Positions 55,178 to 64,000 of a DNA stretch of 64,000 nt are shown in pieces. A program made the translations under genes and the position numbers. The stretch's first letter is position 1, and the number at the start of each line of letters is the position of its first letter. Under the pieces are notes generated by a model. The model saw only the letters and a list, made by a program, of their open reading frames with translations. It was not told the DNA's origin and did not search any database. Source of the DNA: Rhizobium oryziradicis (GTDB lineage Bacteria; Pseudomonadota; Alphaproteobacteria; Rhizobiales; Rhizobiaceae); assembly GCF_001939045.1 (NCBI RefSeq), contig NZ_MKIM01000033.1:186001-250000 (forward strand), given 5' to 3'.

Positions 55178-55864
55178 TCATGATGGCCGCCCTTTCACCC
55201 GGCGTGTCAGGCCAGCTGATACAGTGAAACGGGCGACGAGGCCGATGGTGATATCAACCGCGAGGGCAAGCACACCGACCAGTACCGCTCCGGCAGCCAT
55301 CTGGTAATAGTCATGCTGCGCCCGACCATCGATAATCAGACGACCGAGGCCGCCGAGCGAAACATAGGCGGCAATTGTTGCCGTTGAGATGATCTGAAGA
55401 GTGGCACTCCGCAGGCCTGAGAAAATCAGCGGCAGTGCACAAGGCAACTCGACGTCGAACAGGATATCAAGCGGGCGCTTGCCCATACCGCGTGCGGCAT
55501 CGACCGCAGCCGGATCCACGGCTGCAACGCCCGCATAGCTGCCTGTCATGATCGGCGGCACAGCCAGAAGCACCAGCACGATCAGGCTTGGCACGGTAAA
55601 GGCCAAATCGGACGCGAAGACGGGGCCAAACAAGATCACCAGAAGTGCGAGAAGGCCAAGGCTTGGCAAGGAACGCAACGCATTCGCAAGCCCTGCAATA
55701 AACACGACGCCGCGCCCGGTGTGGCCAACATACAAACCCACTGGCAAACCGATCAAACAGGCAAAGAAAAGTGCTATTGCACTATAGCCCAGATGCTGAG
55801 CGACCAGAATGATGACACCGTCGGTGCCAGTCCAATGCTCGGGATTTGAGAACCATTCGATCAT
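55178..55864 (-). CDS. Quaternary-amine ABC importer, permease 1
   Basis: The 228-residue inner-membrane permease has the EAA-type loop (AAVDPAAVDAARGMGKRPLDILFDVELPCALPLIFSGLR) and five to six helices. It is an OpuCB/EgtU-like channel subunit. Its ATG at 55864 overlaps the stop of permease 2 by 4 bp. Confidence 0.9.
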   Translation of the reverse strand: MIEWFSNPEHWTGTDGVIILVAQHLGYSAIALFFACLIGLPVGLYVGHTGRGVVFIAGLANALRSLPSLGLLALLVILFGPVFASDLAFTVPSLIVLVLLAVPPIMTGSYAGVAAVDPAAVDAARGMGKRPLDILFDVELPCALPLIFSGLRSATLQIISTATIAAYVSLGGLGRLIIDGRAQHDYYQMAAGAVLVGVLALAVDITIGLVARFTVSAGLTRRVKGRPS

Positions 55865-56511
55865 CGCACCATTCTCCCCGGTTGCCAAGGCGTCAAACGG
55901 CGCGCGATAAACAAAACAAGCCCATCCAGAAGGGCGGCCAGAATGACGCAAAGCACAATGCCCGCGATAATCGGAGTCATGAACCGCAACTGGAGTCCCT
56001 GGGTGAAAAGCAGGCCGAGCTGAGGTGTTCCAACCAGAGCGGCAACCGAAACGATACTGACATTGGACACAACAGCAACACGCAGCCCGGCAGCGATGAC
56101 CGGAACAGCGAGCGGCAGCTCTACCGTCAGAAGACGCGCGGCACGTCTGTAACCCATGGCATTGGCTGCCTGAAGAACGTCAGGGGAAATGGAGTCGAGA
56201 CCGTCGCTGACCGTGCGCACAAGAAGCGCCAAGGCATAGACTGTCAACGCGACGACGACATTGATAGGATCAAGGATGCGCGTTCCAAGGACCCATGGCA
56301 GCAGAACAAACAGCGCCAGCGATGGAATCGTATAAAGAAGTCCGGAGGCACCGAGGAGGGCTGTGCGAAACAGACCGGCGCGCTGCGCTATCCAGCCCAG
56401 TGGCAAAGCGAGAGCAAGGCCAATCAACACCGGCATCACGGACAGATAGAGATGCCAGAGAAAAAGCTCTGAGATCCAACCCGACTGATTATAGAGCCAA
56501 TCGAATCTCAT
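55861..56511 (-). CDS. Quaternary-amine ABC importer, permease 2
   Basis: The 216-residue permease has SPDVLQAANAMGYRRAARLLTVELPLAVPVIAAGLRVA as its EAA loop, and about five helices. The ATG at 56511 overlaps the ATPase stop by 4 bp, so translation is coupled. Confidence 0.9.
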   Translation of the reverse strand: MRFDWLYNQSGWISELFLWHLYLSVMPVLIGLALALPLGWIAQRAGLFRTALLGASGLLYTIPSLALFVLLPWVLGTRILDPINVVVALTVYALALLVRTVSDGLDSISPDVLQAANAMGYRRAARLLTVELPLAVPVIAAGLRVAVVSNVSIVSVAALVGTPQLGLLFTQGLQLRFMTPIIAGIVLCVILAALLDGLVLFIARRLTPWQPGRMVR

Positions 56512-57620
56512 GGCTGCCCTCCAGATCGCCCGTTGCGCGCGCGGTCAATAGCGGCAACGACATCTGGTAATGTGACAGTCCCCACAAGCGTGCCGGATGA
56601 AGACACGACGACGCCACGGCCAGACGGAGAACTAAGCGCCGCATCCAGCACATGGCGCAGACTGCTCCCTTGCGGGGCCAGTGTGCCGCTGAGATTGAGA
56701 TCATCGTTGCGCAATGGTTGTTTCAGGCTCTGAGCATCAGCCCAGCCTATCGGCTTGTTTTCATGATTCGTTGCAAGAACCCAGCGGTCTGTGGCGATAT
56801 CGCGCAAGGCCTCCGGTGTAATGCCGAGCTTCGCCGTAGGTTCCGCACCCAGAGGAACGCTCCCATCGAATTCGGCAAAACTCAGAAACCGATAGCCGCG
56901 ATCCCGACCAATGAAGTCAGCCACAAACGCATCGACCGGGCGCGCCAGAAGTTCCTGTGGCGAGGCGATCTGGGCAAGCTTGCCCCCGGTGCGCAATACA
57001 GCCACCTGATCGCCAAGCTTGAGCGCCTCATCAATGTCATGGGTGACCATGATGATTGTCTTGCCAATCTCTCGCTGCAGGCGCAGGAATTCGTCCTGTA
57101 ACTGGCCGCGCACAACCGGATCGACAGCGCTGAACGGTTCGTCCATCAGCATGAATTTCGGGTCAGAAGCCAAAGCGCGGGCAACGCCCACGCGTTGCTG
57201 CTGGCCACCGGAGAGCTGCCAAGGAAAGCGATCAGCAAAGGCGCTGCTCAGTCCCACGCGCTCCAGCAAATCATGGGCGGTGCGCAGTGCTTTTTGCTTG
57301 GGAACGCCATTGAGGCGTGCTGTGGTGGCAATGTTTTGCACAACGGTCCGATGGGGAAAAAGACCAGCGTGCTGGATGACATAACCGATCCGCCGCCGCA
57401 AAAGAGCAACATCCATGTGCTCCGTTTTCTCGCCATCAAGCAGGATCGATCCGGTCGAAGGCTTGATCAATCTGTTGACCATGCGCAAAGACGTCGTCTT
57501 GCCACACCCCGAGGGACCAACCAGAATCGTCAGCTTGCCGGTTGGCGCTGTGAGCGAGAGACTATCTACAGCTAACGCCGCGTTGTCATAACGCTTGCAG
57601 ACGTTATCAAAAGTTATCAT
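56508..57620 (-). CDS. Quaternary-amine ABC importer, ATP-binding protein with CBS domain
   Basis: The 370-residue OpuCA-like ATPase has Walker A VGPSGCGKTT, signature LSGGQQQRVGVARAL and Walker B KFMLMDEPFSAVDPV. The C-terminal 100 residues look like a CBS region (LRHVLDAALSSPSGRGVVVSSSGTLVGTVTLPDVVAAI), which in this family senses ionic strength. The ATG at 57620 follows AGGGGAATGC. It leads the operon with the HutC-type regulator and lyase. Confidence 0.93.
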   Translation of the reverse strand: MITFDNVCKRYDNAALAVDSLSLTAPTGKLTILVGPSGCGKTTSLRMVNRLIKPSTGSILLDGEKTEHMDVALLRRRIGYVIQHAGLFPHRTVVQNIATTARLNGVPKQKALRTAHDLLERVGLSSAFADRFPWQLSGGQQQRVGVARALASDPKFMLMDEPFSAVDPVVRGQLQDEFLRLQREIGKTIIMVTHDIDEALKLGDQVAVLRTGGKLAQIASPQELLARPVDAFVADFIGRDRGYRFLSFAEFDGSVPLGAEPTAKLGITPEALRDIATDRWVLATNHENKPIGWADAQSLKQPLRNDDLNLSGTLAPQGSSLRHVLDAALSSPSGRGVVVSSSGTLVGTVTLPDVVAAIDRARNGRSGGQP

Positions 57621-57680
57621 GCATTCCCCTTTAGTGAGCGGTTGCGTCTTCTTGTTGGACGCATTTGGCCTGCCGTTAAG

Positions 57681-57692
57681 TTGTCTATACAA
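57681..57692. promoter_or_regulatory. HutC-like operator before the importer/lyase operon
   Basis: TTGTCTATACAA matches the palindromic HutC site TTGTATATACAA with one substitution, 61 bp before the ATPase start. It is the only such site seen near the operon and points to self-regulation by the HutC-type gene. Confidence 0.6.
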
Positions 57693-58012
57693 TCACGCAG
57701 GAATTAATTTTGCAAGCTCGATCGGTGAAACAATGTGCCACTTTTGATGCTGATGAAGATTTAGGCACATCATCGCCTCACCCTGATGCCAAGAGCATGC
57801 TGGGTGATTGTTTAGAGCCTATAGCTTAAGCTCAGAAAGTCGATTGAGATTGAGCGTAAAGAGAGCAGAAAACGCCGGCCGGACGCCAAGAGCAGTCTCG
57901 CGACTTTGCGGTGCTCGCTTAACATTGAAAGTCAAATAGACATTTAAAGTCATTGCCCTCCTTTGGTGCGACGGATTAGAACACTTTTGATGGCACGAGC
58001 GGAGGTGAGCCC

Positions 58013-58564
58013 TTGAAGAGCGAGCGCGCAAAGATGGACGCTGGCGAATGGTATTGCTGTTTCGATCCTGAACTGGATGCGTTGCGCATGCGGGCCAGAC
58101 GCGCCGTGCATGCCCACAACAGCATGACACCCGACGAACGTGGACCGATGGCGAGCGAACTCCGCGCGCTGTTTGTTACCGCTAAAGACGCCTTCATCGA
58201 GGCACCGTTCCATTGTGCATACGGTATGAACATCTCCCTTGGAAGCGGTGTCTATCTCAATTCTAGTTGTGTCATTCTCGATACTGCAACCGTGTCCATT
58301 GGTGATGGCACGATGCTTGGGCCAGCCGTTCAGATATATTGCCCGGAACACCATCGCGACGTAACGCTACGAAAGTCGGGTCTCGAAATAGCCCGGCCAG
58401 TCAGCATCGGGAAAGATGTCTGGATCGGAGGTGGCGCGATAATACTTGGGGGTGTGACGATCGGCGATGGTGCGATTGTCGGCGCGGGTGCGGTGGTGAC
58501 GCGAAGCGTGGCCGCAGGAACGACTGTGGTTGGCAATCCGGCACGGCCGCTCCGCCAATTTTGA
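58013..58564 (+). CDS. Maltose/galactoside O-acetyltransferase family protein
   Basis: The 183-residue hexapeptide-repeat acetyltransferase has the Mac-type N-terminus (AGEWYCCFDPELDALRMRARRAVHAHN) and a left-handed helix ending in IGKDVWIGGGAIILGGVTIGDGAIVGAGAVVTRSVAAGTTVVGNPAR. It is a LacA/NodL-like sugar acetyltransferase. The TTG start at 58013 follows GGAGGTG; an ATG at 58034 is less well placed. It is divergent from the ABC operon. Confidence 0.85.
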   Translation: MKSERAKMDAGEWYCCFDPELDALRMRARRAVHAHNSMTPDERGPMASELRALFVTAKDAFIEAPFHCAYGMNISLGSGVYLNSSCVILDTATVSIGDGTMLGPAVQIYCPEHHRDVTLRKSGLEIARPVSIGKDVWIGGGAIILGGVTIGDGAIVGAGAVVTRSVAAGTTVVGNPARPLRQF

Positions 58565-58669
58565 TTTTGCATGAAGCGCGCCTTCATGAAGTCTTTGTCG
58601 GGTGGCCTCGCCTTAACCACCTGGTTGGGACCGAGTTGATATTCGAGTTGCCATGAACGAGGCCCCGAA

Positions 58670-58807
58670 CTCCCACTTCAGCCGTTTCACATGGTCGCCT
58701 TTCAAGCCGCCATATTCTCCACGCCAGCGGTCGTGCGTAACTTCCGTCACACATATCGACCGGATCGCTTCCGCCATCGATTTTCCCTGTGCATTCAGCA
58801 CGTCAAG
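58670..58807 (-). pseudogene. IS3-family transposase OrfA remnant
   Basis: The fragment DVLNAQGKSMAEAIRSICVTEVT and RWRGEYGGLKGDHVKRLK is the helix-turn-helix part of an IS3 OrfA. Neither the N-terminus nor OrfB is present. Confidence 0.75.
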
Positions 58808-59641
58808 GGCCGCGTTACCGTTCGCCGCGAACGCTTTTAACCCGTCGTTTGAGTTCACGTGCTGGCGAGTTCCACGCCCGCTTCTGTGGCCTGGCGGTCG
58901 CGGTCGCGACGGCAATACCACAGAAGCAGAGCTTCGCAATTTACTCGAGCTTCATAGGTCCTGCGTTCTCGGACGACCGGAGGATCCTCGGGCGGTTGAG
59001 GGTCGAGGCTTCGGCAGCTGTCGCCGATCAGATTAAGGATGTGAGGAGCCCGGCTGAGGCAGAGAGACAGGGGCAAGCCACTTTCGTCGCGAAGATCCGC
59101 GAATTCGTTATCCGAGACCAGCGCGGAGATGCGGTTCGCCGCACCGTTGGTTTCTTCGATCAAGCCTCGATATGTGCCGATATTGAGATTTGCGACAGGG
59201 TTTCGCTTTATCGTCTACTTCATGACGAAGCCTATCAAACGGGTTAGATGTTTGCCACTTTGATCACCGAGTTACAGCAGACTCAGCCTTCGTTCGGGCT
59301 AGGCCTAGATCGCCTGGCGGGCCCTGACGTCCTCAAAGCTAAAAAAAAATGACAAGCAAGATTGCAATTCTGTCCGTTTTTGAATGATTTTTTTGGTAGG
59401 CGGTGCTCGGACGCACCGTCAGCAGTCGCCAAGCGTTCCCTCATTTCAGAGACCGATGTACTGAACAGCGTCTTACTTGTCGGCCTCATTCGTAGCGCTA
59501 AATTTATTAATACGGCCGAAGTGGAGGCGCACTAAAAATTAAGCTACTATTTGAAATGTGATTGTGCTGGAGGAGTCGTCACAATCCTGACGACAGTCGA
59601 AATTGAGCCGGTGCCCTTGGCGTCCGGTGGGAGTAGATGAG
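58808..59641. other. Gap with no clear gene; one IS6-like end fragment
   Basis: No open frame here has recognisable homology. At 59188-59199 ATTTGCGACAGG matches the inner part of the IS6-like ends found at 36054, 42294 and 48992, in inverted orientation. The likely kdgT promoter lies in the last 150 bp. Confidence 0.4.
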
Positions 59642-60655
59642 ATGCAGATTAAAGACGCGATTGACAGGATTCCCGGGGGCTTGATGCTTGTACCGCTACT
59701 GCTGGGCGCGGTCTGCAAGACCTTCGCGCCCGATGCAGCCGGCTATTTCAAAGGTTTTACTCAGGGGATCATGACCGGGGTCATCCCAATTCTCGCGGTC
59801 TGGTTCTTTTGCATGGGGGCGTCGATCGAATTGAGATCGACCGGAACGGTCTTGCGCAAGTCGGGCACGATCGTATTGACCAAATTCATAACTGCTTGGA
59901 TTATCACGCTGATTGCGTCGATGATTCTGCCGTCAGAGGGAATTCAAACCGGTATTTTTGCCGGCCTTTCGGTGCTTGCAATCGTCTGCGCCATGGATAT
60001 GACCAATGGTGGTCTTTATGCCTCGCTGATGCAAACTTACGGGACCAAGGAGGAAGCCGGGGCCTTCGTTTTGACGTCTATCGAATCCGGTCCGTTGATG
60101 AGCATGATCATTCTTGGCGCTTCCGGTGTCGCACATTTCGAACCTCAAATATTTATCGGTGCCCTTTTGCCATTCATCATCGGTTTTGCACTGGGTAATC
60201 TGGATCCGAAATTGAGAGCCTTCTTTGCCCCGGGAAGTGTCTTGATGATCCCTTTCTTTGCCTTCTCTCTGGGCAACACCATCAACCTGCACACTTTGCT
60301 GTCGTCATTGGCAGGCCTGGGCATTGCCCTTGCGATTGCAGTGATTGTTTTGACGGGAATACCGCTGATCCTTGCCGACAAATATATTGGCGGCGGTAAC
60401 GGCACAGCCGGCGTCGCCGCATCCTCTACTGCAGGTGCCGCTGCAGCCAACCCGCTCGCTATCGCCGCCGTCGCGCCGCAATTTGCGCCTGCCGCGCCGA
60501 GTGCAACGGTACTCGTTGCGATCTGCATTATCGTGACGTCGATCCTCGTGCCGATCATTACAGGCTTCTGGTTCAAGAAGTTCGGCCCCCCAAAGGAATC
60601 GAACATCAGCGGTGACGACAAAATTTCGGCCAACAAAATCAATTTTGTCGACTGA
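59642..60655 (+). CDS. kdgT: 2-keto-3-deoxygluconate permease, KdgT family
   Basis: The 337-residue KdgT-like inner-membrane protein has MQIKDAIDRIPGGLMLVPLLLGAVCKTFAPDAAGYFKGFTQGI, DMTNGGLYASLMQTYGTKEEAGAFVL and GPLMSMIILGASGVA, all family signatures. About ten helices with an Ala-rich loop (residues 265-295). It imports 2-keto-3-deoxy sugar acids with protons. It stands alone, without kdgK or kdgA, among IS relics. Confidence 0.9.
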   Translation: MQIKDAIDRIPGGLMLVPLLLGAVCKTFAPDAAGYFKGFTQGIMTGVIPILAVWFFCMGASIELRSTGTVLRKSGTIVLTKFITAWIITLIASMILPSEGIQTGIFAGLSVLAIVCAMDMTNGGLYASLMQTYGTKEEAGAFVLTSIESGPLMSMIILGASGVAHFEPQIFIGALLPFIIGFALGNLDPKLRAFFAPGSVLMIPFFAFSLGNTINLHTLLSSLAGLGIALAIAVIVLTGIPLILADKYIGGGNGTAGVAASSTAGAAAANPLAIAAVAPQFAPAAPSATVLVAICIIVTSILVPIITGFWFKKFGPPKESNISGDDKISANKINFVD

Positions 60656-60923
60656 TATCTTCACTGAGTGTGTGGTTTGCATTGGCCGCCCCGACCGATG
60701 CAAAATTGGAAAATGTACGCCCAGCGCTTCGTGCCCGTTTGACAGGGGAGGGGATCAGCGCTCACTCGACGCCGTCTGGACAGCCGCTTGCCCTATAAGG
60801 TTAGCTTGACCCCGGCGAACATCAGGATGGACGCCCCTGACGGGGCGGTGAGATTGCCCCCGTTTGACGATGGTCATGCATGAAAAGGATGGTATGCTGT
60901 CGCCAATGGCTAAACGGTGCGCT

Positions 60924-61020
60924 GCGGCCGGGCAGTCAATTGACATGGCGGCAATGCAGGCAATGATTGACCCCGCCGATTTGATCATCGCCCACAATGC
61001 CAGGTTTGATCGACCGTGTT
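60924..61020 (+). pseudogene. DnaQ-type 3'-5' exonuclease fragment
   Basis: The short stretch GQSIDMAAMQAMIDPADLIIAHNARFDRP resembles the exonuclease core (ADLVIAHNAxFDR) of DnaQ-family proteins. The rest is missing; an IS5 relic begins 45 bp later, so truncation by insertion is likely. Confidence 0.6.
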
Positions 61021-61065
61021 ATACGGGTCAGATTCTGGTTGAGATAACCCTACCTGTGAAATTTT

Positions 61066-61398
61066 TCATGCAACGCGCTTGAACTCTGGACAGCCAAGTT
61101 CCGTCATCCGGTTGAGAACACGAACGCCTATCTTTGCTTCTGTCGTCTGATTGCGGACCTTGAACTGCCGTCTTGGGAGGCGGATGATGACCTCAACGAG
61201 TTCGCCGAGGCGGGTTTCGAGAAGGCCTCGGGTTGGCGATCCGTCATAGGCACCATCAGCGATAAACCTGGCAACTGAGCCGTCAATCTGATCAAGAAGG
61301 TCAGGTAAGGCTGTTGGTTCTCCAACATTATCCGTGGTCAGCTCGGAACAAGTGATCTCACCGCTGGCAAGGTCAAGACCAAGGTGAAGCTTGGGGGA
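61066..61398 (-). pseudogene. IS5-family transposase remnant, internally deleted
   Basis: KLHLGLDLASGEITCSELTTDNVGEPTALPDLLDQIDG and FIADGAYDGSPTRGLLETRLGELVEVII are typical of an IS5-family transposase. After LPRRQFKV the sequence jumps to TEAKIGVRVLNRMTELG, the C-terminal end, so an internal stretch is deleted. Confidence 0.8.
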
Positions 61399-61429
61399 CC
61401 AAAACCGTCGCCTGATATCAGATTCTTGG

Positions 61430-62295
61430 CGATCCGCGCAAAAAGGCCGTGCCAAGGCACCTGAAGACGTGCCGGTCAGAGCACTCAAGATGCAAGCGGT
61501 ACTCGATTGTCCAATTGCTGGAGACAAAAAGTTGCCGCTGGTCATCATTTCTCACGGCTATGGCGGCTGGTACTTCGGTCATCACGACACCGCCGAGGCG
61601 CTGGCGGATTCCGGATTTGTTGTGGTCGCCATCAATCATCCGTATGCGAACTATGCCGATATGAGCCGCGAGAATGGTCAGGCTGCGCTCGTCAATCGAT
61701 CTATCGATATCGATCGAACTATTGATTTCATACTTACCGCGTTTCCCGATTCAGCCAGAATCGACCCGCAACGGATAGGGGTCTATGGCTTCTTGCAGGG
61801 CGGCTATATCTGGCTCATCCTCGCCGGTGCCAATCCAGACTTCAGCAAGCTGCCGCCGCGTTGCGCCGACCCGAAGGTAGTGGGCTGCCCGCAGTCCGGC
61901 CAACCCCGCCCTTTTCGACATGCGCACTGCCCCAAATTCTAACGCATGATCCCCGTATCAGGGTGATGGTGGTTCCCGACCCTCTCAGCATTGTGCTTCA
62001 GACAAGAGGAAGCGTAAAGAATATCAGAATTCCACCTCAGGTCTGGGGATCGGAACTTGGAGGCGGCGGTGGAGCGTCGCCGAAAGATGTTGCAACGCTG
62101 GTACGTTTACTGCCGGAACGGCCTGACTTCGGGATTGTACCCAAAGCTGTTCATATGTCGTTTCTGACGATGTATCCCAAGGTCAACACGTCTTCGCCGG
62201 CGTGCATCGATGCGCCGGGCTTTGATCGCGCGGCGTTACACCGCATGTTCAATATCGAAGTCGTTGCATTCTTCCGGCGGAATCGTGCGGAATGA
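61430..62295 (+). pseudogene. Alpha/beta hydrolase gene, broken
   Basis: The product resembles a dienelactone-hydrolase-type family: LPLVIISHGYGGWYFGHHDTAEALADSGFVVVAINHP, then RIDPQRIGVYGFLQGGYIWLILAGANPDF. A frameshift near 61905-61915 moves the rest into another frame (LTHDPRIRVMVVPDPLS ... VEVVAFF). The usual GFSxGG nucleophile elbow reads GFLQGG, so Ser is lost. The N-terminus is cut at the IS5 relic. Confidence 0.75.
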
Positions 62296-63142
62296 AGGCT
62301 CATAAGAGAACGTCGGTTTTCGGGATTCCCCGCTGGTTGATCAAACGTCCGTTTTGGAGACGCTAAGCAGAAATAATTTCCACCTCGGGGCGCGCTAGTG
62401 GACGATCTGCATAACGGTGCGAGTTCGGCACTCTTTTGGGTTTCAACGAACCACGGCACAGGCGATATGCGCGCCAGCAGCCTCTGCTATTGCTTACTGT
62501 CGGCCGACAAACTTTCAAGTTATGGCAACCCGGAAGTAATTTCAGCGTTGTCTTGACTGAGCCGACCAATGCAGGTGCCCTCCGAGGGTTAAGCGTTATA
62601 CGTTTGATAGCAGAAATTCCAATAGGCACATTAAAAGCTGGCACTTCAACGTAGACGTCCACACAAACCGCGCGACGTTGCTTTTTGTCGCCGTAGGTTC
62701 AGTGCTTCGTAACCACGAAATTTCCAGATCAAAGGCGCGCGTGATGTTGGCATTCGTCACCAATTGAGGTCAGTTCCTGCTTGGGGTGAAACGACGCCCT
62801 AGCTGTAATCAAGCGCAATAGATGGTGATTTCCAGTTCAGATTATTTGAGACGAATAGCATTCTTGGAATCACACTGGTTGAGAATGAGCTCACATTAAC
62901 TGCGACCAACGCAAATTGCTGACTTCAAAGAGCGCGTTGAGTGACCAGACTTTTTGAATCCCGACAGTTAAATCCGAAATGCCGCTTGATCTGCCCTTTT
63001 CAAAAAACACAACCTAGACCTTGACCTTTTGGGAATGCGGCTTAATTTTTCACATTGGCGTGATTGCTACGCCCGATTGCACGACTATTGCTTCGATACG
63101 ATCTTTTGATTTTTTGAGAACGACATTTTGGGGGCCTTTCGT
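62296..63142. other. Gap before vgrG with no recognised gene
   Basis: About 850 bp without a supported gene; a 99-codon frame on the minus strand (62363-62662) has no recognisable domain. The likely vgrG promoter lies at the end. Confidence 0.5.
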
Positions 63143-64000
63143 ATGGACGACGAACTCTCACCCGCCGATTTCATTCAGGCCAGTCGTGTTTTGAACGTGT
63201 CCTCGCCTCTGGGAGAGGATCAATTGCTACCAGAGCGGTTGATGGTGGATGAGGGCGTCAATCGCCTGTTCGAAATTACTTTGAATGTGCGGGCCAAGCG
63301 CGAGGCAGTCAAGCCGGAAGAGCTGATTGGCAAGCTGGTCGATGTGTCTTTGGAAATCCGTCAAGGTGAATTTGGTGAGAACGGTGTGCGGCGTCCGTTT
63401 AACGGGTTGGTGACCAATCTGTCGGAAGGACCGCCGGTCACACGCGGGCTTCGCAGCTATACGCTCACCATCCGCCCGCAGATGTGGTTGATGTCTCGCC
63501 GGTCTGATTGCCGCATCTGGCAAAACAAGACATCTTTACAGGTGATGGAAACGCTGTTGTCCGAACAAGGCATTCCAGCCGCCTCCTCCTCTCCTATGCA
63601 CAAGCCTCCGCTTTCGCGCGAATACAGCGTGCAGTGGAACGAGACAGATCTGGATTATCTGCTGCGCCGGTTTCAAGAAGATGGTCTTTTCTACTGGTTT
63701 GAGCATGAAAAGGGCGTTCATCGCCTGAAGGTCAGTGATCACAAAGTAGCATGGAGCGCACCATCCGCGTCGGCCGAGGGCGAAGATAAGGTGAGATTGG
63801 CCCAAGGCTCATCCGACCGCAACCATATCACTGAATGGATGCGCGAGTTTTCCTTCATCCCCGGCCAAAGAGCAGGTGCAGACTGGAACTTTGAGACCCC
63901 CAGCACCGTGCCGCTCAAATCCACGCCGTCGCTGATCCAGATGCCGGGAGCCAAGCAGCGCGAACTGTATGAATATCCAGCTCGCATCGCCGATGATCAG
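63143..64000 (+). CDS. vgrG: VgrG-type type VI secretion tip protein, N-terminal part (3' end outside window)
   Basis: The ATG at 63143 opens a frame that runs to the edge, 286 codons. The start MDDELSPADFIQASRVLNV and the body LRSYTLTIRPQMWLMSRRSDCRIWQNKTSLQVMETLLSEQGI, then YSVQWNETDLDYLLRRFQEDGLFYWFEHEKG, are typical of the phage-gp27-like part of VgrG. It would form the spike of a type VI apparatus. No other T6SS gene is in the window. Confidence 0.93.
   Translation, partial: MDDELSPADFIQASRVLNVSSPLGEDQLLPERLMVDEGVNRLFEITLNVRAKREAVKPEELIGKLVDVSLEIRQGEFGENGVRRPFNGLVTNLSEGPPVTRGLRSYTLTIRPQMWLMSRRSDCRIWQNKTSLQVMETLLSEQGIPAASSSPMHKPPLSREYSVQWNETDLDYLLRRFQEDGLFYWFEHEKGVHRLKVSDHKVAWSAPSASAEGEDKVRLAQGSSDRNHITEWMREFSFIPGQRAGADWNFETPSTVPLKSTPSLIQMPGAKQRELYEYPARIADDQ

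Noticed and set aside
57950..58354. 134-codon minus-strand frame opposite the acetyltransferase
   Set aside because: Antisense to a clear hexapeptide-repeat enzyme; no recognisable domain.
62363..62662. 99-codon minus-strand frame in the gap before vgrG
   Set aside because: No ribosome site or domain; kept only as part of the described gap.
1..64000. CRISPR arrays, tRNA and rRNA genes
   Set aside because: No regularly spaced repeats and no tRNA or rRNA features were seen by eye.

Overview
This window looks like part of a secondary replicon (megaplasmid or chromid) of an alphaproteobacterium in the Rhizobiales, most likely Rhizobiaceae. The main reason is a complete repABC replication and partition module at 1.5-5.6 kb, with an antisense RNA gene between repB and repC. 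Two identical copies of a 16-bp palindrome that fits the repABC centromere consensus lie at 16.5 and 17.8 kb. A plasmid-associated DUF1612-type protein of the rhizobial RHE_PE00001 family (18.1 kb) supports the same placement. The species cannot be named from the sequence alone.

Layout. 0-1.2 kb: C-terminal part of an RND efflux pump. 1.5-5.6 kb: repABC. 5.8-11.3 kb: a ureidoglycine aminohydrolase-like bicupin, an Lrp regulator, a polar amino-acid ABC importer and a homocysteine methyltransferase. 11.4-14.6 kb: a BtuDFC-type importer under a cobalamin riboswitch. 14.8-19.2 kb: an M20 amidohydrolase, a BASS transporter between the two parS-like sites, and the plasmid-type protein. 19.3-32.6 kb: a sugar/sugar-acid locus with a ribose-type ABC importer, a TRAP importer, a XylX-like dehydratase, a GntR/FCD regulator, an FAD-linked 2-hydroxyacid dehydrogenase, an SDR dehydrogenase and an IlvD/Edd dehydratase. 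This is a partial Weimberg-like route with matching operator palindromes at two of its promoters. 32.6-36.0 kb: a quinone/electrophile-response group (pirin, esterase, VOC dioxygenase) divergent from a LysR gene across a near-perfect 25-bp palindrome. 36-42 kb: an outer-membrane barrel protein, DsbB with a DUF5993 partner, a secreted lipase-like hydrolase, a large MscS channel and an IS6-family relic. 42.4-48.9 kb: a glycan-type operon (sulfotransferase-like, methyltransferase, two tandem DegT aminotransferases, WbqC-like protein, repeat protein). 49.1-51.8 kb: an XRE regulator, a membrane desaturase and a cytoplasmic-looking PhnD-like protein. 51.8-57.7 kb: the most interesting locus, described next. 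58-62.3 kb: an acetyltransferase, a KdgT permease and many IS relics and broken genes. 63.1 kb to the end: the start of vgrG (type VI secretion).

The 51.8-57.7 kb locus is a six-gene set on the minus strand. It encodes an OpuC/EgtU-type quaternary-amine ABC importer (ATPase with CBS region, two permeases, binding protein), a HutC-type GntR repressor and a histidine ammonia-lyase homologue. In the lyase the three residues that form the MIO prosthetic group are exactly deleted. A HutC-like palindrome lies in front of the first gene. The best explanation I can offer is uptake and lyase-driven breakdown of a trimethylated histidine such as ergothioneine or hercynine, because loss of trimethylamine does not need MIO. 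This is inference and is testable.

No tRNA, rRNA or CRISPR array was seen.
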